64,000 nucleotides of DNA from Sphingomonas sp. CL5.1 (GCF_013344685.1 NZ_CP050137.1:996001-1060000), one strand, 5' to 3'; counted from the stretch's first letter, positions 36,395 through 45,833 are shown. Translations and numbers: made by a program. The notes: a model not told the origin generated them from the sequence alone.

Positions 36395-37651
36395 TTACTG
36401 ATTCATGCTCTCGAAGAAATCCTCGTTGGTCTTGGAATCCTTCATCTTGCCGAGCAGGAACTCCATCGCGTCGACGGTGCCCATCTGCATCAGGATGCGG
36501 CGCAGCACCCACATCTTGCTGAGCGTGCCCTTCTCGACCAGCAGCTCCTCCTTGCGGGTGCCGGACTTGCCGACGTCGATCGCCGGGAAGATGCGCTTGT
36601 CGGCCACCTTGCGATCGAGCACGATCTCGGAATTGCCGGTGCCCTTGAATTCCTCGAAGATCACCTCGTCCATCCGGCTCCCGGTGTCGATCAGCGAGGT
36701 GGAGATGATGGTGAGGCTGCCGCCTTCCTCGATGTTGCGCGCCGCGCCGAAGAAGCGCTTCGGCCGCTGGAGCGCATTGGCGTCGACGCCGCCGGTCAGC
36801 ACCTTGCCCGACGAGGGGACCACGGTGTTGTAGGCGCGGCCGAGGCGGGTGATGTTGTCGAGCAGGATCACCACGTCCTTCTTGTGCTCGACGAGGCGCT
36901 TGGCCTTTTCGATCACCATTTCCGCGACCTGCACGTGACGCGTCGCCGGCTCGTCGAAGGTGGAGGAAACCACCTCGCCGTTCACCGTGCGCTGCATGTC
37001 GGTCACTTCCTCGGGCCGCTCGTCGATCAGCAGCACGATCAGGAACACTTCCGGATGGTTATGCGAGATCGCGCGGGCGATGTTCTGCATCATGATCGTC
37101 TTGCCGACGCGCGGCGGGGCGACGATCAGGCAGCGCTGGCCCTTGCCGATCGGCGCGACCACGTCGAGCACGCGGCCCGACTTGTCCTTGATCGTCGGGT
37201 CCTCGATTTCCATCTTCAGCCGCTCCTCGGGATAGAGCGGGGTGAGGTTGTCGAAGTTCACGCGGTGGCGGACCCGGTCGGGGTCCTCGAAATTCACCGT
37301 GGAGAGCTTGGTCAGCGCGAAATAGCGCTCGCCATCCTTGGGCGCGCGGATCTCGCCTTCCACCGTGTCGCCGGTGCGCAGGCCGAACTTGCGGACCTGG
37401 TTGGGCGAGACATAGATGTCGTCCGGCCCGGCGAGGTAATTGGCCTGCGCGCTGCGCAGGAAGCCGAAGCCGTCGGGCAGCACCTCGATCGTGCCTTCGC
37501 CCATGATCTGGTCGCCGTTCTCGGCCTGGACCTTGAGGATGGCGAACATCAGGTCCTGCTTGCGGAGGGTGGAGGCACCCTCGACGCCAAGCTCCTCGGC
37601 CAGCTGAACCAGTTCCGCCGGAGTCTTCTTCTTCAAATCTTTCAAGTGCAT
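36395..37651 (-). CDS. rho: Transcription termination factor Rho
   Basis: Hexameric RNA helicase of 418 residues. The N-terminal Rho-N helix region begins [23 protein letters not shown] cold-shock-type RNA-binding domain with [27 protein letters not shown] follows. The ATPase has P-loop PPRVGKT (about 176-182) and [13 protein letters not shown]. It lacks the long insertions seen in actinobacterial Rho. A 105-nt leader precedes it. Confidence 0.98.
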   Translation of the reverse strand: MHLKDLKKKTPAELVQLAEELGVEGASTLRKQDLMFAILKVQAENGDQIMGEGTIEVLPDGFGFLRSAQANYLAGPDDIYVSPNQVRKFGLRTGDTVEGEIRAPKDGERYFALTKLSTVNFEDPDRVRHRVNFDNLTPLYPEERLKMEIEDPTIKDKSGRVLDVVAPIGKGQRCLIVAPPRVGKTIMMQNIARAISHNHPEVFLIVLLIDERPEEVTDMQRTVNGEVVSSTFDEPATRHVQVAEMVIEKAKRLVEHKKDVVILLDNITRLGRAYNTVVPSSGKVLTGGVDANALQRPKRFFGAARNIEEGGSLTIISTSLIDTGSRMDEVIFEEFKGTGNSEIVLDRKVADKRIFPAIDVGKSGTRKEELLVEKGTLSKMWVLRRILMQMGTVDAMEFLLGKMKDSKTNEDFFESMNQ

Positions 37652-37765
37652 GTGTGGTATGTCCCGATGGGATCGGTAAGGGGAGAGGTAGCTCGGACGG
37701 CGGATAACGCTCGCGAACGATGCTGTAGGGAGGCGGCGGGACAGGACAGCCCCACCGTCGCGTCG

Positions 37766-37794
37766 ACCTAGGAAGAGTGAGGCGTCAAGTCAAG
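37766..37794 (-). promoter_or_regulatory. Probable rho promoter
   Basis: On the minus strand CTTGAC (37794-37789), a 17-bp spacer, then CTAGGT (37771-37766). CTTGAC is the preferred alphaproteobacterial -35 box. Transcription would begin near 37759, giving a leader of about 105 nt before the rho ATG at 37651. Rho leaders are often the target of autoregulation. Confidence 0.6.
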
Positions 37795-37816
37795 CGGCGA
37801 TGCGGCCGCCTTTGCG

Positions 37817-38275
37817 TCAGAAGGGCCGCACGATCACCAGGATCACCGCCAGCATCGCGGCGATGGCGGGAATCTCGTTCATCATCCGCAAGGCGCGGTT
37901 GCTGATCGTCGGCTTGCCGCGCGCGAGCTTCTTCGAATAGCCCACCGCCCAGCCGTGATAGGCGGACAGCAGCAGCACGATCGCGATCTTGGCATGCAGC
38001 CAGCCGAGGCCGGGCGCCCCCGCGAGCAGCCCGAGGTTGATCGCCAGCATCGCACCGAACAGCCAGACGAGGATCATCGACGGGGTGAGGATGATGTTGC
38101 GCAGCCGCCGCTCGCGCTCCGTCCAGCGCGCGGCGTCGGCCGGGTCGGCCAGCCCTTCCTGATGATAGACCAGATAGCGCGGCAGCATGAACATCCCCGC
38201 CATCCAGAAGATGACGAAGATCACATGCCCGGCCTTCACCCAGTCATAGGCCACACCGAGGAAACCCGGCTCCAT
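37817..38275 (-). CDS. hemJ: Protoporphyrinogen IX oxidase HemJ
   Basis: Membrane heme-synthesis enzyme of 152 residues with four hydrophobic segments. The conserved early His and Trp in KAGHVIFVIFWMAGMFMLPRYLVYH and a later LHAKIAIVLLLSAYHGW are typical. It catalyses oxidation of protoporphyrinogen. The gene lies between hemE and rho, as in many alphaproteobacteria. Confidence 0.9.
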   Translation of the reverse strand: MEPGFLGVAYDWVKAGHVIFVIFWMAGMFMLPRYLVYHQEGLADPADAARWTERERRLRNIILTPSMILVWLFGAMLAINLGLLAGAPGLGWLHAKIAIVLLLSAYHGWAVGYSKKLARGKPTISNRALRMMNEIPAIAAMLAVILVIVRPF

Positions 38276-38299
38276 CCTGAATCTCCTGTCCCAGTCCCG

Positions 38300-39316
38300 C
38301 TACGAACGCACCCGCGCCACCAGTTGCTCGACATGAGCGATCGGCGTGTGCTGCCCGATGCCGTGGCCGAGGTTGAAGATGTGCGGCCGATCGCGGAATG
38401 CTTCAAGCACCCGGTCGATACCGCGCGTCAGCGCCGCCCCGCCGACCTCCAGCGCGATCGGATCGAGATTGCCCTGTACCGGAAGCCCGGCGGGCAGCAC
38501 CGCATCGGCCCAGGCCGGATCGACCGTCTCGTCCAGCCCGATCGCATCGACCCCGGTGCCGGCGGCATAGGCGGGCAGCTTGCCGCCAGCGCCCTTGGGG
38601 AAACCGATTACCGGGACATGCGGATGGCGTTCCTTCAGCGCCCGCACGATCGCGGCATTGGGGGCGATCACCCAGCGTTCGAACTGCTCGGGCGACAGGC
38701 TGCCGGCCCAGCTATCGAACAATTGCACCGCCTCCACCCCGGCCTCGATCTGGCGGGCTAGGTAATCGACCGTCATCGCCACGATCGCGTCCACGATCAC
38801 ATCGAACGCCGCCGGATCGCGATAGGCGAACATCCGCGTCTCGCCCTGATCGCGGCTACCCTGCCCGGCGACCATATAGGTGGCGACGGTCCACGGGCTG
38901 CCGGCGAAGCCGAGAAAGGTGGTTTCGGCCGGCAGCATCGCCCTGACGCGCCGCACCGTCTCATAGACCGGATCGAGCCGCTCCGCCGCCCGTTCGAGCG
39001 ACGCGAGCGGTTGCGTGGCCAGCGGTGGGACGAGGCGCGGTCCCTCGCCGGGGCCGAAGCTCAGTTCCTGCCCCAGCGCCCACGGCACCATCAGGATATC
39101 GGAGAACAGGATCGCGCCGTCGAAGCCGAAACGGCGGATCGGCTGCACCGTCACCTCGGCGGCGGCGGCCGGATCAGTGGCGAGCGCGAGGAATCCGCCC
39201 TTCTCCGTCCGTAGCGCGCGATATTCCGGAAGATAGCGCCCGGCCTGCCGCATCAGCCACATCGGCGGGGTCGCCAGCCTTTCCCCCTTGAGGACGTTCA
39301 GCAGGGCCTTGGTCAC
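38300..39316 (-). CDS. hemE: Uroporphyrinogen decarboxylase
   Basis: Heme-pathway enzyme of 338 residues converting uroporphyrinogen III to coproporphyrinogen III. The N-terminal PPMWLMRQAGRYLPEYR and the later GFAGSPWTVATYMV and FNLGHGI segments are diagnostic. The start is GTG at 39316. It flanks the candidate replication origin on the left, the same position as hemE beside oriC in Caulobacter. Confidence 0.97.
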   Translation of the reverse strand: MTKALLNVLKGERLATPPMWLMRQAGRYLPEYRALRTEKGGFLALATDPAAAAEVTVQPIRRFGFDGAILFSDILMVPWALGQELSFGPGEGPRLVPPLATQPLASLERAAERLDPVYETVRRVRAMLPAETTFLGFAGSPWTVATYMVAGQGSRDQGETRMFAYRDPAAFDVIVDAIVAMTVDYLARQIEAGVEAVQLFDSWAGSLSPEQFERWVIAPNAAIVRALKERHPHVPVIGFPKGAGGKLPAYAAGTGVDAIGLDETVDPAWADAVLPAGLPVQGNLDPIALEVGGAALTRGIDRVLEAFRDRPHIFNLGHGIGQHTPIAHVEQLVARVRS

Positions 39317-39620
39317 CGCGATGCGCTTCCTTCTTCCAATATAAGAGATTCAAGGAGGTTGTTGATGCAGTAGGCACGTGGGTTGCGGGGCTTATGCGCC
39401 GCTGCCGGAAATGCCAACAGCTTGACCGCGGGCGAGTCCGCGGATTCCCCCGGATTCGGGATTCGCCGTCCCCATGATCCACAGGCTGTTGAGGAACATC
39501 GCCGGCGTGGACCGGTTTGTGGACGAATCACCGCTTTTCCACGCCGCCGGTTGCGCCTTGGCGGGCCGGCACGGTTGCGCTAGCGCTTGTCCGCATGTTT
39601 TCCACAGGCTTGTTCCGGCG
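39317..39620. other. oriC: Candidate chromosomal replication origin (oriC)
   Basis: A 304-bp gap between divergent hemE and the PEP-synthase regulator gene, relatively AT-rich near hemE (CCAATATAAGAGATTC). DnaA-box-like sequences: TGATCCACA at 39475-39483, TTTTCCACA at 39598-39606, and weaker TTTTCCACG at 39535-39543 and TGTGGACGA at 39518-39526. Six GANTC (CcrM-type) sites lie within 39347-39529. In Caulobacter, oriC occupies the equivalent gap. A frame open to the right gene crosses the region, but I do not believe it is translated. Confidence 0.72.
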
Positions 39621-40451
39621 ATGGTGAGGCTTCACCTCCACCTCCTATCGGATTCGACCGGCGAGACGCTGGAGAATATCGCCAAGGCCGCGCTCGCCCA
39701 GTTCGACGATGTCGAGACGGTGCGGCATTTCTGGCCGATGGTGCGCACCGAGGCGCATCTCGATCGCATCCTCCAGGAGATCGCGCAGAATCCGGGGCTG
39801 GTCATCTATACATTGGTCAATCCCGCCACCCGTGGCGCACTGGAGCAGCGTTGCCAGGCGCTCGGCCTGCCGATGGTCGCGCCGCTCGACCGGGTGACCG
39901 ATGCGCTGTCGGACCTGCTCGGACAGCAGGCCAAGGGGCGGCCGGGCCGCCAGCACGCGCTCGACGCGGCCTATTTCGAGCGGGTGGACGCGATCCAGTT
40001 CACCATCGCGCATGACGACGGCATCGGATCGGAGGATTGGGAGCAGGCGGATATCGTCCTCGCCGGGGTCAGCCGCTCGTCCAAGACGCCGACGTCGATC
40101 TATCTCGCCAATCGCGGCTACAAGGTCGCCAATATCCCGATCGTGGTGGAAAGCCCGCCGCCGGCGACGCTCTACGCGCTGGAAAAGCCGTTGGTCGTCG
40201 GTCTCACCACCAGCGCCGACCGGTTGATCCAGGTGCGGCGCAACCGGTTGCTGTCGCTCAATCAGGCGCCGGAGACCGCCTATGTCGATCAGGAATCGGT
40301 GTCGAAGGAGATCGCCTTCGCGCGGCGCATGTTCACTGACAACGGCTGGCCGGTGATCGACGTGACGCGCCGCTCGATCGAGGAGACGGCGGCGGCGATC
40401 ATCTCGCTGTGCAACGAACGGCGCGGCGAACGGGAGGGCGCGGGCGAATGA
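39621..40451 (+). CDS. ppsR: Pyruvate, phosphate/water dikinase regulatory protein (DUF299)
   Basis: Bifunctional ADP-dependent kinase and Pi-dependent phosphorylase that controls PEP synthase or PPDK by threonine phosphorylation. It has 276 residues. The family start HLHLLSDSTGETLENIAKA and the nucleotide-binding GVSRSSKTPTSIYLANRG (about 150-167) are clear. An in-frame ATG at 39474 would add 49 residues from the origin; I reject it because the conserved N-terminus begins at 39621. It overlaps maf by 4 bp. Confidence 0.93.
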   Translation: MVRLHLHLLSDSTGETLENIAKAALAQFDDVETVRHFWPMVRTEAHLDRILQEIAQNPGLVIYTLVNPATRGALEQRCQALGLPMVAPLDRVTDALSDLLGQQAKGRPGRQHALDAAYFERVDAIQFTIAHDDGIGSEDWEQADIVLAGVSRSSKTPTSIYLANRGYKVANIPIVVESPPPATLYALEKPLVVGLTTSADRLIQVRRNRLLSLNQAPETAYVDQESVSKEIAFARRMFTDNGWPVIDVTRRSIEETAAAIISLCNERRGEREGAGE

Positions 40452-41038
40452 AGCTGATCCTCGCCTCGCAATCCGCCTCGCGCCGCGCGATGCTGGAAGC
40501 GGCGGGCGTGCCGTTCGCGGCGCAGCCGGCGCATGTCGACGAGGCGGCGGCCAAGGCCGCGCTCGCTGGCCGATCCCCGCGCGATCTCGCCGACGCGCTC
40601 GCCGAGCTGAAGGCGCTCAAGGTGTCGCAGCGCGAGCCGCAGGCGCTGGTGCTGGGATCGGATTCGCTCGTCGCGCTGGAGGATGGCGCGATCCTCGACA
40701 AGCCGGAGAGCCGCGAGCAGGCCGCCGCGCATCTCCGGCGCATGTCGGGCGGACGGCACGAGATCGTCAGCGCGGCGGTGATCGCGGAGGGCGGCCGGGC
40801 GGTGTGGCGGCATGTCGACCGCGCGAAGCTGTTCGTGCGGCCGCTCTCGCCCGCGTTCATCGACGCGTATCTCGACGCCGAATGGCCGGCGATCGCAGGC
40901 TGCGTCGGCTGTTTCCGCATCGAGGGGCCGGGGGTGCAATTGTTCAGCCGGATCGAGGGCAGCCAATTCACCGTGCTGGGGATGCCGTTGCTGCCGCTTC
41001 TTTCCTATCTGCGTGAACGTGGAGTGCTGCTGGCATGA
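40448..41038 (+). CDS. maf: Maf-like nucleotide pyrophosphatase
   Basis: House-cleaning pyrophosphatase of 196 residues acting on non-canonical or modified nucleotides. SQSASRRAMLEAAGV, LGSDSLVALEDG, and the late AGCVGCFRIEGPGVQLFSRIEGSQFTVLGMPL are Maf hallmarks. It overlaps both neighbours by 4 bp. Confidence 0.92.
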   Translation: MKLILASQSASRRAMLEAAGVPFAAQPAHVDEAAAKAALAGRSPRDLADALAELKALKVSQREPQALVLGSDSLVALEDGAILDKPESREQAAAHLRRMSGGRHEIVSAAVIAEGGRAVWRHVDRAKLFVRPLSPAFIDAYLDAEWPAIAGCVGCFRIEGPGVQLFSRIEGSQFTVLGMPLLPLLSYLRERGVLLA

Positions 41039-41847
41039 CGCGCCCTTATGCCGAGGTGATCGGCGATCCGATCGCCCATTCGAAATCGCCGCTGATCCAC
41101 GGCTTCTGGCTGGAGAAACTGGGGATCAAGGCGGATTATCGCGCCACCCATGTCCTGCCCGACGACTTGCCGCGCTATATCGCCGAGCGGCGCGACGATC
41201 CGGCGTGGCACGGCTGCAACGTGACGATCCCGCACAAGATCGCGATGCTCGATCTGGTCGACGATCCGGGCGAGGTGCGCGATTCGATCGGGGCAATGAA
41301 CACGATCGTGCGCGATTCGGACGGGCGGGTATTCGGCACCAATACCGACGCCGCCGGATTCTACGCGCCGCTCGCCGAGGTGGATCTTGCCGGCGCGCCG
41401 GTGGCGGTGATCGGCGCGGGCGGCGCGGCGCGGGCGGTGCTGTTCGCGCTGGCGCGGGCCGGGGTCGGCCCGGTTACGATCCTCAATCGCAACCCTTTGA
41501 AGGGCGCGGCACTGCTGGCGCGCTTCGGGCTGAAGGGCGATGCGTTGCCGTTGTCCGCCGCGCTCCCGCCGGCCGCCCTGCTGGTCAACACCAGCGCGCT
41601 GGGCATGACGGGCCAGCCGCCGCTGGAGGTGGACCTGTCGCCGCTGCCGGACGGGGCGATCGTCTATGATATCGTCTACGCTCCGCTGGAGACCGGCCTG
41701 TTGCATCAGGCCGAGGCGCGCGGGCTGGAGAGGATGGACGGGCTGGAGATGCTGATCGGGCAGGCGGCGATGGCGTTCGAATTGTTCTTCGGCCGCCCCG
41801 CCCCGCGCGTCCACGACGCCGAGTTGCGCGAGCTGCTGACGCGATGA
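41035..41847 (+). CDS. aroE: Shikimate dehydrogenase
   Basis: NADPH-dependent reduction of 3-dehydroshikimate in aromatic amino acid synthesis. It has 270 residues. [25 protein letters not shown] (catalytic Lys) and the NADP loop [15 protein letters not shown] are present, with a C-terminal [11 protein letters not shown]. The ATG overlaps the maf stop. Confidence 0.95.
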   Translation: MTRPYAEVIGDPIAHSKSPLIHGFWLEKLGIKADYRATHVLPDDLPRYIAERRDDPAWHGCNVTIPHKIAMLDLVDDPGEVRDSIGAMNTIVRDSDGRVFGTNTDAAGFYAPLAEVDLAGAPVAVIGAGGAARAVLFALARAGVGPVTILNRNPLKGAALLARFGLKGDALPLSAALPPAALLVNTSALGMTGQPPLEVDLSPLPDGAIVYDIVYAPLETGLLHQAEARGLERMDGLEMLIGQAAMAFELFFGRPAPRVHDAELRELLTR

Positions 41848-42437
41848 TCCGGCTCGGCCTCACCGGCTCGATCGGCATGGGCAAATCGACCGTGGCGAAG
41901 CTGTTCGCCGAGGAGGGCGTGCCGGTGTTCGACGCCGATGCCGCCGTCCACCGGCTGCAGGGGCCGGGCGGTGCGGTGGTCGGGAGAATCGAGGCGCGCT
42001 TCCCCGGCACGACCGACCCGCGGGGAGTCGACCGCGAGAAGCTCGGCGCGGCGGTGCTGGGCGACGATGCGGCGATGAAGGCGCTGGAAGCGATCGTCCA
42101 CCCGGCGGTGGGCGCGGAGCGCGCGCGGTTCCTCCGCGACCATGCCGACGCGCCGCTCGTGCTGTTCGATATACCCTTGCTGTTCGAGACCGGCGGCGAT
42201 CGCGCGGTGGATAAAGTGGCCGTGGTCTCCGCCGCGCCTCATGTCCAGCGCGCACGCACGCTGGAGCGCCCCGGCATGACGCCGGAGAAGTTCGACGCGA
42301 TCCTCGCCCGCCAGACGCCCGATGCGGAAAAGCGCGCGCGCGCCGATTTCGTCATCCCCACCGATGTCCCGCTGGAGGAAACCCGCGCGGCGGTGCGTGC
42401 GGTCATCGCTTGCCTGTCGCGTCCGACAGGCCGATAA
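41844..42437 (+). CDS. coaE: Dephospho-CoA kinase
   Basis: Last step of coenzyme A synthesis, 197 residues. P-loop [16 protein letters not shown] is at residues 5-20; [19 protein letters not shown] and [13 protein letters not shown] follow as in the family. It overlaps aroE by 4 bp. Confidence 0.95.
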   Translation: MIRLGLTGSIGMGKSTVAKLFAEEGVPVFDADAAVHRLQGPGGAVVGRIEARFPGTTDPRGVDREKLGAAVLGDDAAMKALEAIVHPAVGAERARFLRDHADAPLVLFDIPLLFETGGDRAVDKVAVVSAAPHVQRARTLERPGMTPEKFDAILARQTPDAEKRARADFVIPTDVPLEETRAAVRAVIACLSRPTGR

Positions 42438-42444
42438 CGGGCGC

Positions 42445-43137
42445 ATGCGGGAAATCGTGTTCGATACCGAAACGACTGGCCTCAGCTTCTCGGGCGGGGA
42501 CAGGCTGGTGGAGATCGGCTGTGTCGAGATCTTCAACCGGGTGGAGACGGGGCGCACCTTCCACGCCTATTTCAACCCGGACCGCGCGATGCCGGCGGAG
42601 GCGTTCGCGGTGCACGGCCTGTCCGACGCCTTCCTTTCCGACAAGCCGCGCTTCCCCGAGCTGGTCGAGGCGATGCTCGATTTCATCGGCGACGCGCCGC
42701 TGGTCGCGCACAATGCCGGATTCGACTTCGGCTTCCTCAACGGCGAACTGAAGCAGTGCGGCCGTCCACTGGTATGTACGACGCGGATGGTCGACACGCT
42801 GACCATCGCGCGATCGAAACATCCCGGCGCGAAGCACACGCTCGACGCGCTCTGCTCGCGCTACGGGATCGACCGGTCGCATCGCGTGCTGCACGGCGCC
42901 TTGCTCGACGCGCAATTGCTGGCGCAGGTCTATGTCGAGCTGCTCGGCGGGCGGCAGATCGGGCTGGGGCTGGTCAGCGACGTGACGGTGGTCGCCGCGC
43001 AGCCGGCGCAGGTGCGGACGCCCTCGGTGGTGCGTCCCGCTCGCGCTTTTTCGGCAAGCGAGGCGGAACTCATCGCCCATGCCGCGTTCATGGGGAGGGT
43101 GAAGAACCCGATATGGGGGAGCGATGCGTCCGCGTGA
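42445..43137 (+). CDS. dnaQ: DNA polymerase III epsilon (proofreading exonuclease)
   Basis: 3'-5' exonuclease subunit of 230 residues. ExoI DTETTG (about 7-12), ExoII LVAHNAGFDFGFL and ExoIII HGALLDAQLLAQVY are intact. A linker and a C-terminal clamp/alpha-binding tail follow. The ATG at 42445 gives MREIVFDTETTGL. Its place near the origin follows the order known in Caulobacter. Confidence 0.95.
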   Translation: MREIVFDTETTGLSFSGGDRLVEIGCVEIFNRVETGRTFHAYFNPDRAMPAEAFAVHGLSDAFLSDKPRFPELVEAMLDFIGDAPLVAHNAGFDFGFLNGELKQCGRPLVCTTRMVDTLTIARSKHPGAKHTLDALCSRYGIDRSHRVLHGALLDAQLLAQVYVELLGGRQIGLGLVSDVTVVAAQPAQVRTPSVVRPARAFSASEAELIAHAAFMGRVKNPIWGSDASA

Positions 43138-43192
43138 CGCAGATCCGGCGCGCGGGGTCAGGCCCGCCGTCGAAGCAAGTGGAGAGAAGAAG

Positions 43193-43777
43193 ATGGATAT
43201 CCGCGTTTCTGGTCATCAGGTCGCAACGGGCGGTGCGCTCAAGACCCATGTCGAGGAGCGTCTCCAGAGTATCGCGGACAAATATTTCTCCCGCGCCCTT
43301 TCCGCCGAGGTGACGTTCGGCAAGGGCCCGCGCGATGTGGGATTCACATGCGACATCGTCGCGCATGTGATGAAGGGGCTGGTGCTGAAGGGCCGGAACG
43401 AGGCGCAGGACGCGCACCTCGCCTTCGACGGCGCGGCCGGGCGGATCGAGACGCAGCTCCGTCGCTACATGCGCCGGCTGAAGGACCGCCAGGCCGACAA
43501 GGCGCTCGAGATGGCCGAGGCCAATGGCTATGACAATGCCGGCTATACGCTGTTCGCCGAGAGCGCGATCGACGAGGAGGCCAGCGAGGCGCCGCTGATC
43601 GTCGCCGAGACGCGCGTCGACGTGCCCGACGCCAGCGTGTCCGATGCGGTGATGATGCTCGACCTGCGCAACACGCAGGCGCTGCTGTTCCGCAATTCGG
43701 GCACTGGCGCCTATAACATGGTCTATCGCCGGGGCGACGGGACGATCGGCTGGGTCGAGCCGCAGCGGGCACGCTGA
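43193..43777 (+). CDS. hpf: Ribosome hibernation promoting factor, long form
   Basis: Protein of 194 residues that dimerises ribosomes in stationary phase. The N-terminal S30AE domain (MDIRVSGHQVATGGALKTHVEERL) occupies about 1-100, and the C-terminal dimerisation domain includes SVSDAVMMLDLRNTQALLFRNSGTGAYNMVYRRGDGTIGW. GGAGAG lies about 8 bp before ATG 43193. It is followed by ptsN, as usual, but no rpoN precedes it here. Confidence 0.93.
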   Translation: MDIRVSGHQVATGGALKTHVEERLQSIADKYFSRALSAEVTFGKGPRDVGFTCDIVAHVMKGLVLKGRNEAQDAHLAFDGAAGRIETQLRRYMRRLKDRQADKALEMAEANGYDNAGYTLFAESAIDEEASEAPLIVAETRVDVPDASVSDAVMMLDLRNTQALLFRNSGTGAYNMVYRRGDGTIGWVEPQRAR

Positions 43778-43794
43778 GGCAGCCGATTATCGAC

Positions 43795-44265
43795 ATGACC
43801 AGTGATCTGAGCGACCTGCTGTCGCATGACCTCATCCTCGTCGACGTCGTCGCGTCGAGCAAGAAGGCGCTGTTCCAGCATATCGCGGCGATCTGCGGCG
43901 GGGCGCTCGCGCTCGATCCCGCGACGATCGCCGCCGCGCTGGCGGAGCGCGAGCGGCTCGGCTCGACCGGCTTCGGCGGGGGCGTGGCCATCCCGCACAC
44001 GCGGATCGCCGGCGTGCCGCGCATCGCGGTGCTGGTCGCGCGGCTCGCCAAGCCGATCGACTTCGCGGCGGTGGACGATGCGCCGGTCGATATCGTCGTC
44101 GCGATGCTCTCGCCGCTCGACGCGGGGGCGGAGCATCTGAAGGCGCTGGCGCGCGTCTCGCGCCGGTTTCGCGATCGCGCCTTCGTCGACAAGCTGCGCG
44201 GCGCCGGCTCGCGCGACGCTTTCTATGCGCTGCTGACGGCGGACGAGGCGCGTGAGGCATCCTGA
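43795..44265 (+). CDS. ptsN: PTS IIA-like nitrogen-regulatory protein
   Basis: EIIA-Ntr of 156 residues, a phosphorelay sensor of nitrogen and potassium status. The phosphoryl histidine lies in GVAIPHTRI (H68). The fold spans the whole protein. Its 3' end overlaps the downstream thioesterase gene by 14 bp, and it sits 17 bp after hpf. Confidence 0.93.
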   Translation: MTSDLSDLLSHDLILVDVVASSKKALFQHIAAICGGALALDPATIAAALAERERLGSTGFGGGVAIPHTRIAGVPRIAVLVARLAKPIDFAAVDDAPVDIVVAMLSPLDAGAEHLKALARVSRRFRDRAFVDKLRGAGSRDAFYALLTADEAREAS

Positions 44266-44707
44266 GGGCGCGGAAGCGCATTTCCGCGCGCTCGAATCGC
44301 TTTATGCGGCGGCGCCGATCAACCGCTTCTTCGATTCGGCGCTGGAGATACCGGAGGCCGGCGTCGCCCGCATCCGCTTCACGGTGGACGAGCGGCATTT
44401 CCATGCCGGCGGCGCGACCCACGGCACCGCTTATTTCAAGATGCTGGACGATGCGGCCTTCTATGCTTGCAACAGCCTGGTGACGGACCGCTTCCTGCTC
44501 ACCACGCAGTTCAGCCTGCTGTTCACGCGGCCGCTGCCCGCCGGGCCGGTGGTGGCGGAAGGACGCTGGATCAGCGGCCACCGCCGCGTGTTCGTCGGCG
44601 ACGCGCGGCTGATCGACGCCGAAGGCGAGGAAGTGGCGCGCGGCACCGGCACCTTCATGCGCAGCCGCATCGCGCTCGCTGGCCTGCCGGGTTATCGTAC
44701 CGAATGA
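44252..44707 (+). CDS. PaaI-like hotdog thioesterase
   Basis: Hotdog-fold protein of 151 residues. HFHAGGATHGTAYFKMLDDAAFYAC aligns with the PaaI/YiiD active-site helix, and the final VARGTGTFMRSR with the last strand. It is probably an acyl-CoA thioesterase; the substrate is unknown. The GTG start at 44252 lies within ptsN. It overlaps the DUF1491 gene by 4 bp. Confidence 0.82.
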   Translation: MRHPEGAEAHFRALESLYAAAPINRFFDSALEIPEAGVARIRFTVDERHFHAGGATHGTAYFKMLDDAAFYACNSLVTDRFLLTTQFSLLFTRPLPAGPVVAEGRWISGHRRVFVGDARLIDAEGEEVARGTGTFMRSRIALAGLPGYRTE

Positions 44708-45033
44708 GCGGGCGGCTGCCCGCGCATGTGACGGTGGACGCGCTGCTGCGCCGGGTGAACGACGCAGGCGGCATCGCGGTGGTGCGCGCGCGTGGCGATC
44801 GGCAGGCCGGCGCGATTCTCGTCATCGACGAGCGCGAGGTGTCGGTGCTGGAGCGCGGAATCGGCCCCGATGGGGGCATCGCGCTGATCGAAACCGGTCC
44901 GTCGGCGGGGCGCGGGGAATCGCTCGACGATTATTGGCAGCGCCGCCGCCAGCGCGATCCAGACCTGTGGGTGGTTGCTCTGGATATCCCGCAGGCGAAA
45001 CGGTTCGCCGCTGAAACGATCTGCGATGATTGA
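44704..45033 (+). CDS. DUF1491 protein
   Basis: Small soluble protein of 109 residues matching DUF1491: an early VTVDALLRRVNDAGG, a central AILVIDE strand and a late LDDYWQRRRQRDPDLWVVALD. The function is unknown. It is restricted mostly to alphaproteobacteria. It is the last gene of the hpf-ptsN-thioesterase string. Confidence 0.82.
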   Translation: MSGRLPAHVTVDALLRRVNDAGGIAVVRARGDRQAGAILVIDEREVSVLERGIGPDGGIALIETGPSAGRGESLDDYWQRRRQRDPDLWVVALDIPQAKRFAAETICDD

Positions 45034-45194
45034 CTCCGTTGCGTCGCACAAACACTAACCGCGCGTTCATGTTTCAGCGTTGTGCCGAGTGCGGGTGCGA
45101 TCCGTTCGGTGACGCAGTCGGGGGGGAACCCGGCCGGTCCTGTCCTTCGTGACGACCGCGCATCCGCGTCCCAACCGCCCATGTCTGTTGTTGA

Positions 45195-45833
45195 ATGTCG
45201 TTTCATGCCCGGATCGCGGTTGCCGCGACCATGACTCTTGCGATCGTCGGTCTCGCTGTTGGCAGCAGCGCCGGCCTTGCCGCTGAAGTGGCGCCCACCG
45301 CGCTCGCGACGATCCAGCCGGCCTATGTGCCGTCGATTCCCAATCCCGTCGTTCCCACCGTCACCCCCACGCCGGGCGAGGCTGTTGCCGCCGACGCGCA
45401 GCCGGACGATACCATCGCCTATCCGACGCTCGCCGCCGCGGTCGCAGCGCAGCAGACCAAGGGCGAGATGGATGACGATCTGCGCTGTCTTGCCGGCGCG
45501 ATCTATTATGAATCCAAGGGCGAGCCGCTCGCCGGCCAGCTCGCGGTGGCCGAGGTGATCCTCAACCGCGCCGACAACGGTCGGTTCGGCAGCAGCATCT
45601 GCGGCGTCATCACCCAGCCGGGCCAGTTCTCCTTCGTGCGCGGCGGCCGCATTCCCAGCGTCGATCCGTCGCGCCCGGCATGGCGCACCGCGCTGGCCGT
45701 CGCCAAGGTCGCGCTCGACGATGCGTGGGAAAGCGACGCCAGCGATGCGCTCTACTTCCATGCCCGCCGCGCCGCGCCGGGCTGGGGTCGGGTCAAGGTC
45801 GCCTCGATCGGGAACCACGTTTTCTACCGCTGA
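45195..45833 (+). CDS. SleB-like cell wall hydrolase
   Basis: Exported protein of 212 residues with signal peptide (VGSSAGLAAE) and a proline-rich spacer to residue 90. The hydrolase_2 domain has CLAGAIYYESKGEPLAGQLAVAEVILNRAD (catalytic Glu), QFSFVR and a late ALYFHARRAAPGW. It likely cleaves peptidoglycan in the periplasm. The 161-bp upstream gap contains TTGACT (45030-45035) and a weak CACTAA 17 bp on, a possible promoter. Confidence 0.9.
   Translation: MSFHARIAVAATMTLAIVGLAVGSSAGLAAEVAPTALATIQPAYVPSIPNPVVPTVTPTPGEAVAADAQPDDTIAYPTLAAAVAAQQTKGEMDDDLRCLAGAIYYESKGEPLAGQLAVAEVILNRADNGRFGSSICGVITQPGQFSFVRGGRIPSVDPSRPAWRTALAVAKVALDDAWESDASDALYFHARRAAPGWGRVKVASIGNHVFYR

Noticed and set aside
36932..36937. 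CACGTG as a further parS site
   Set aside because: Flanks lack the GTTn/nAAC arms. The same holds for CACGTG at 39375-39380 and 53598-53603.
45125..45150. Second EcfG-type promoter before the SleB gene
   Set aside because: GGAAC is followed by CGTG only after 18 bp, so both spacing and -10 are off.
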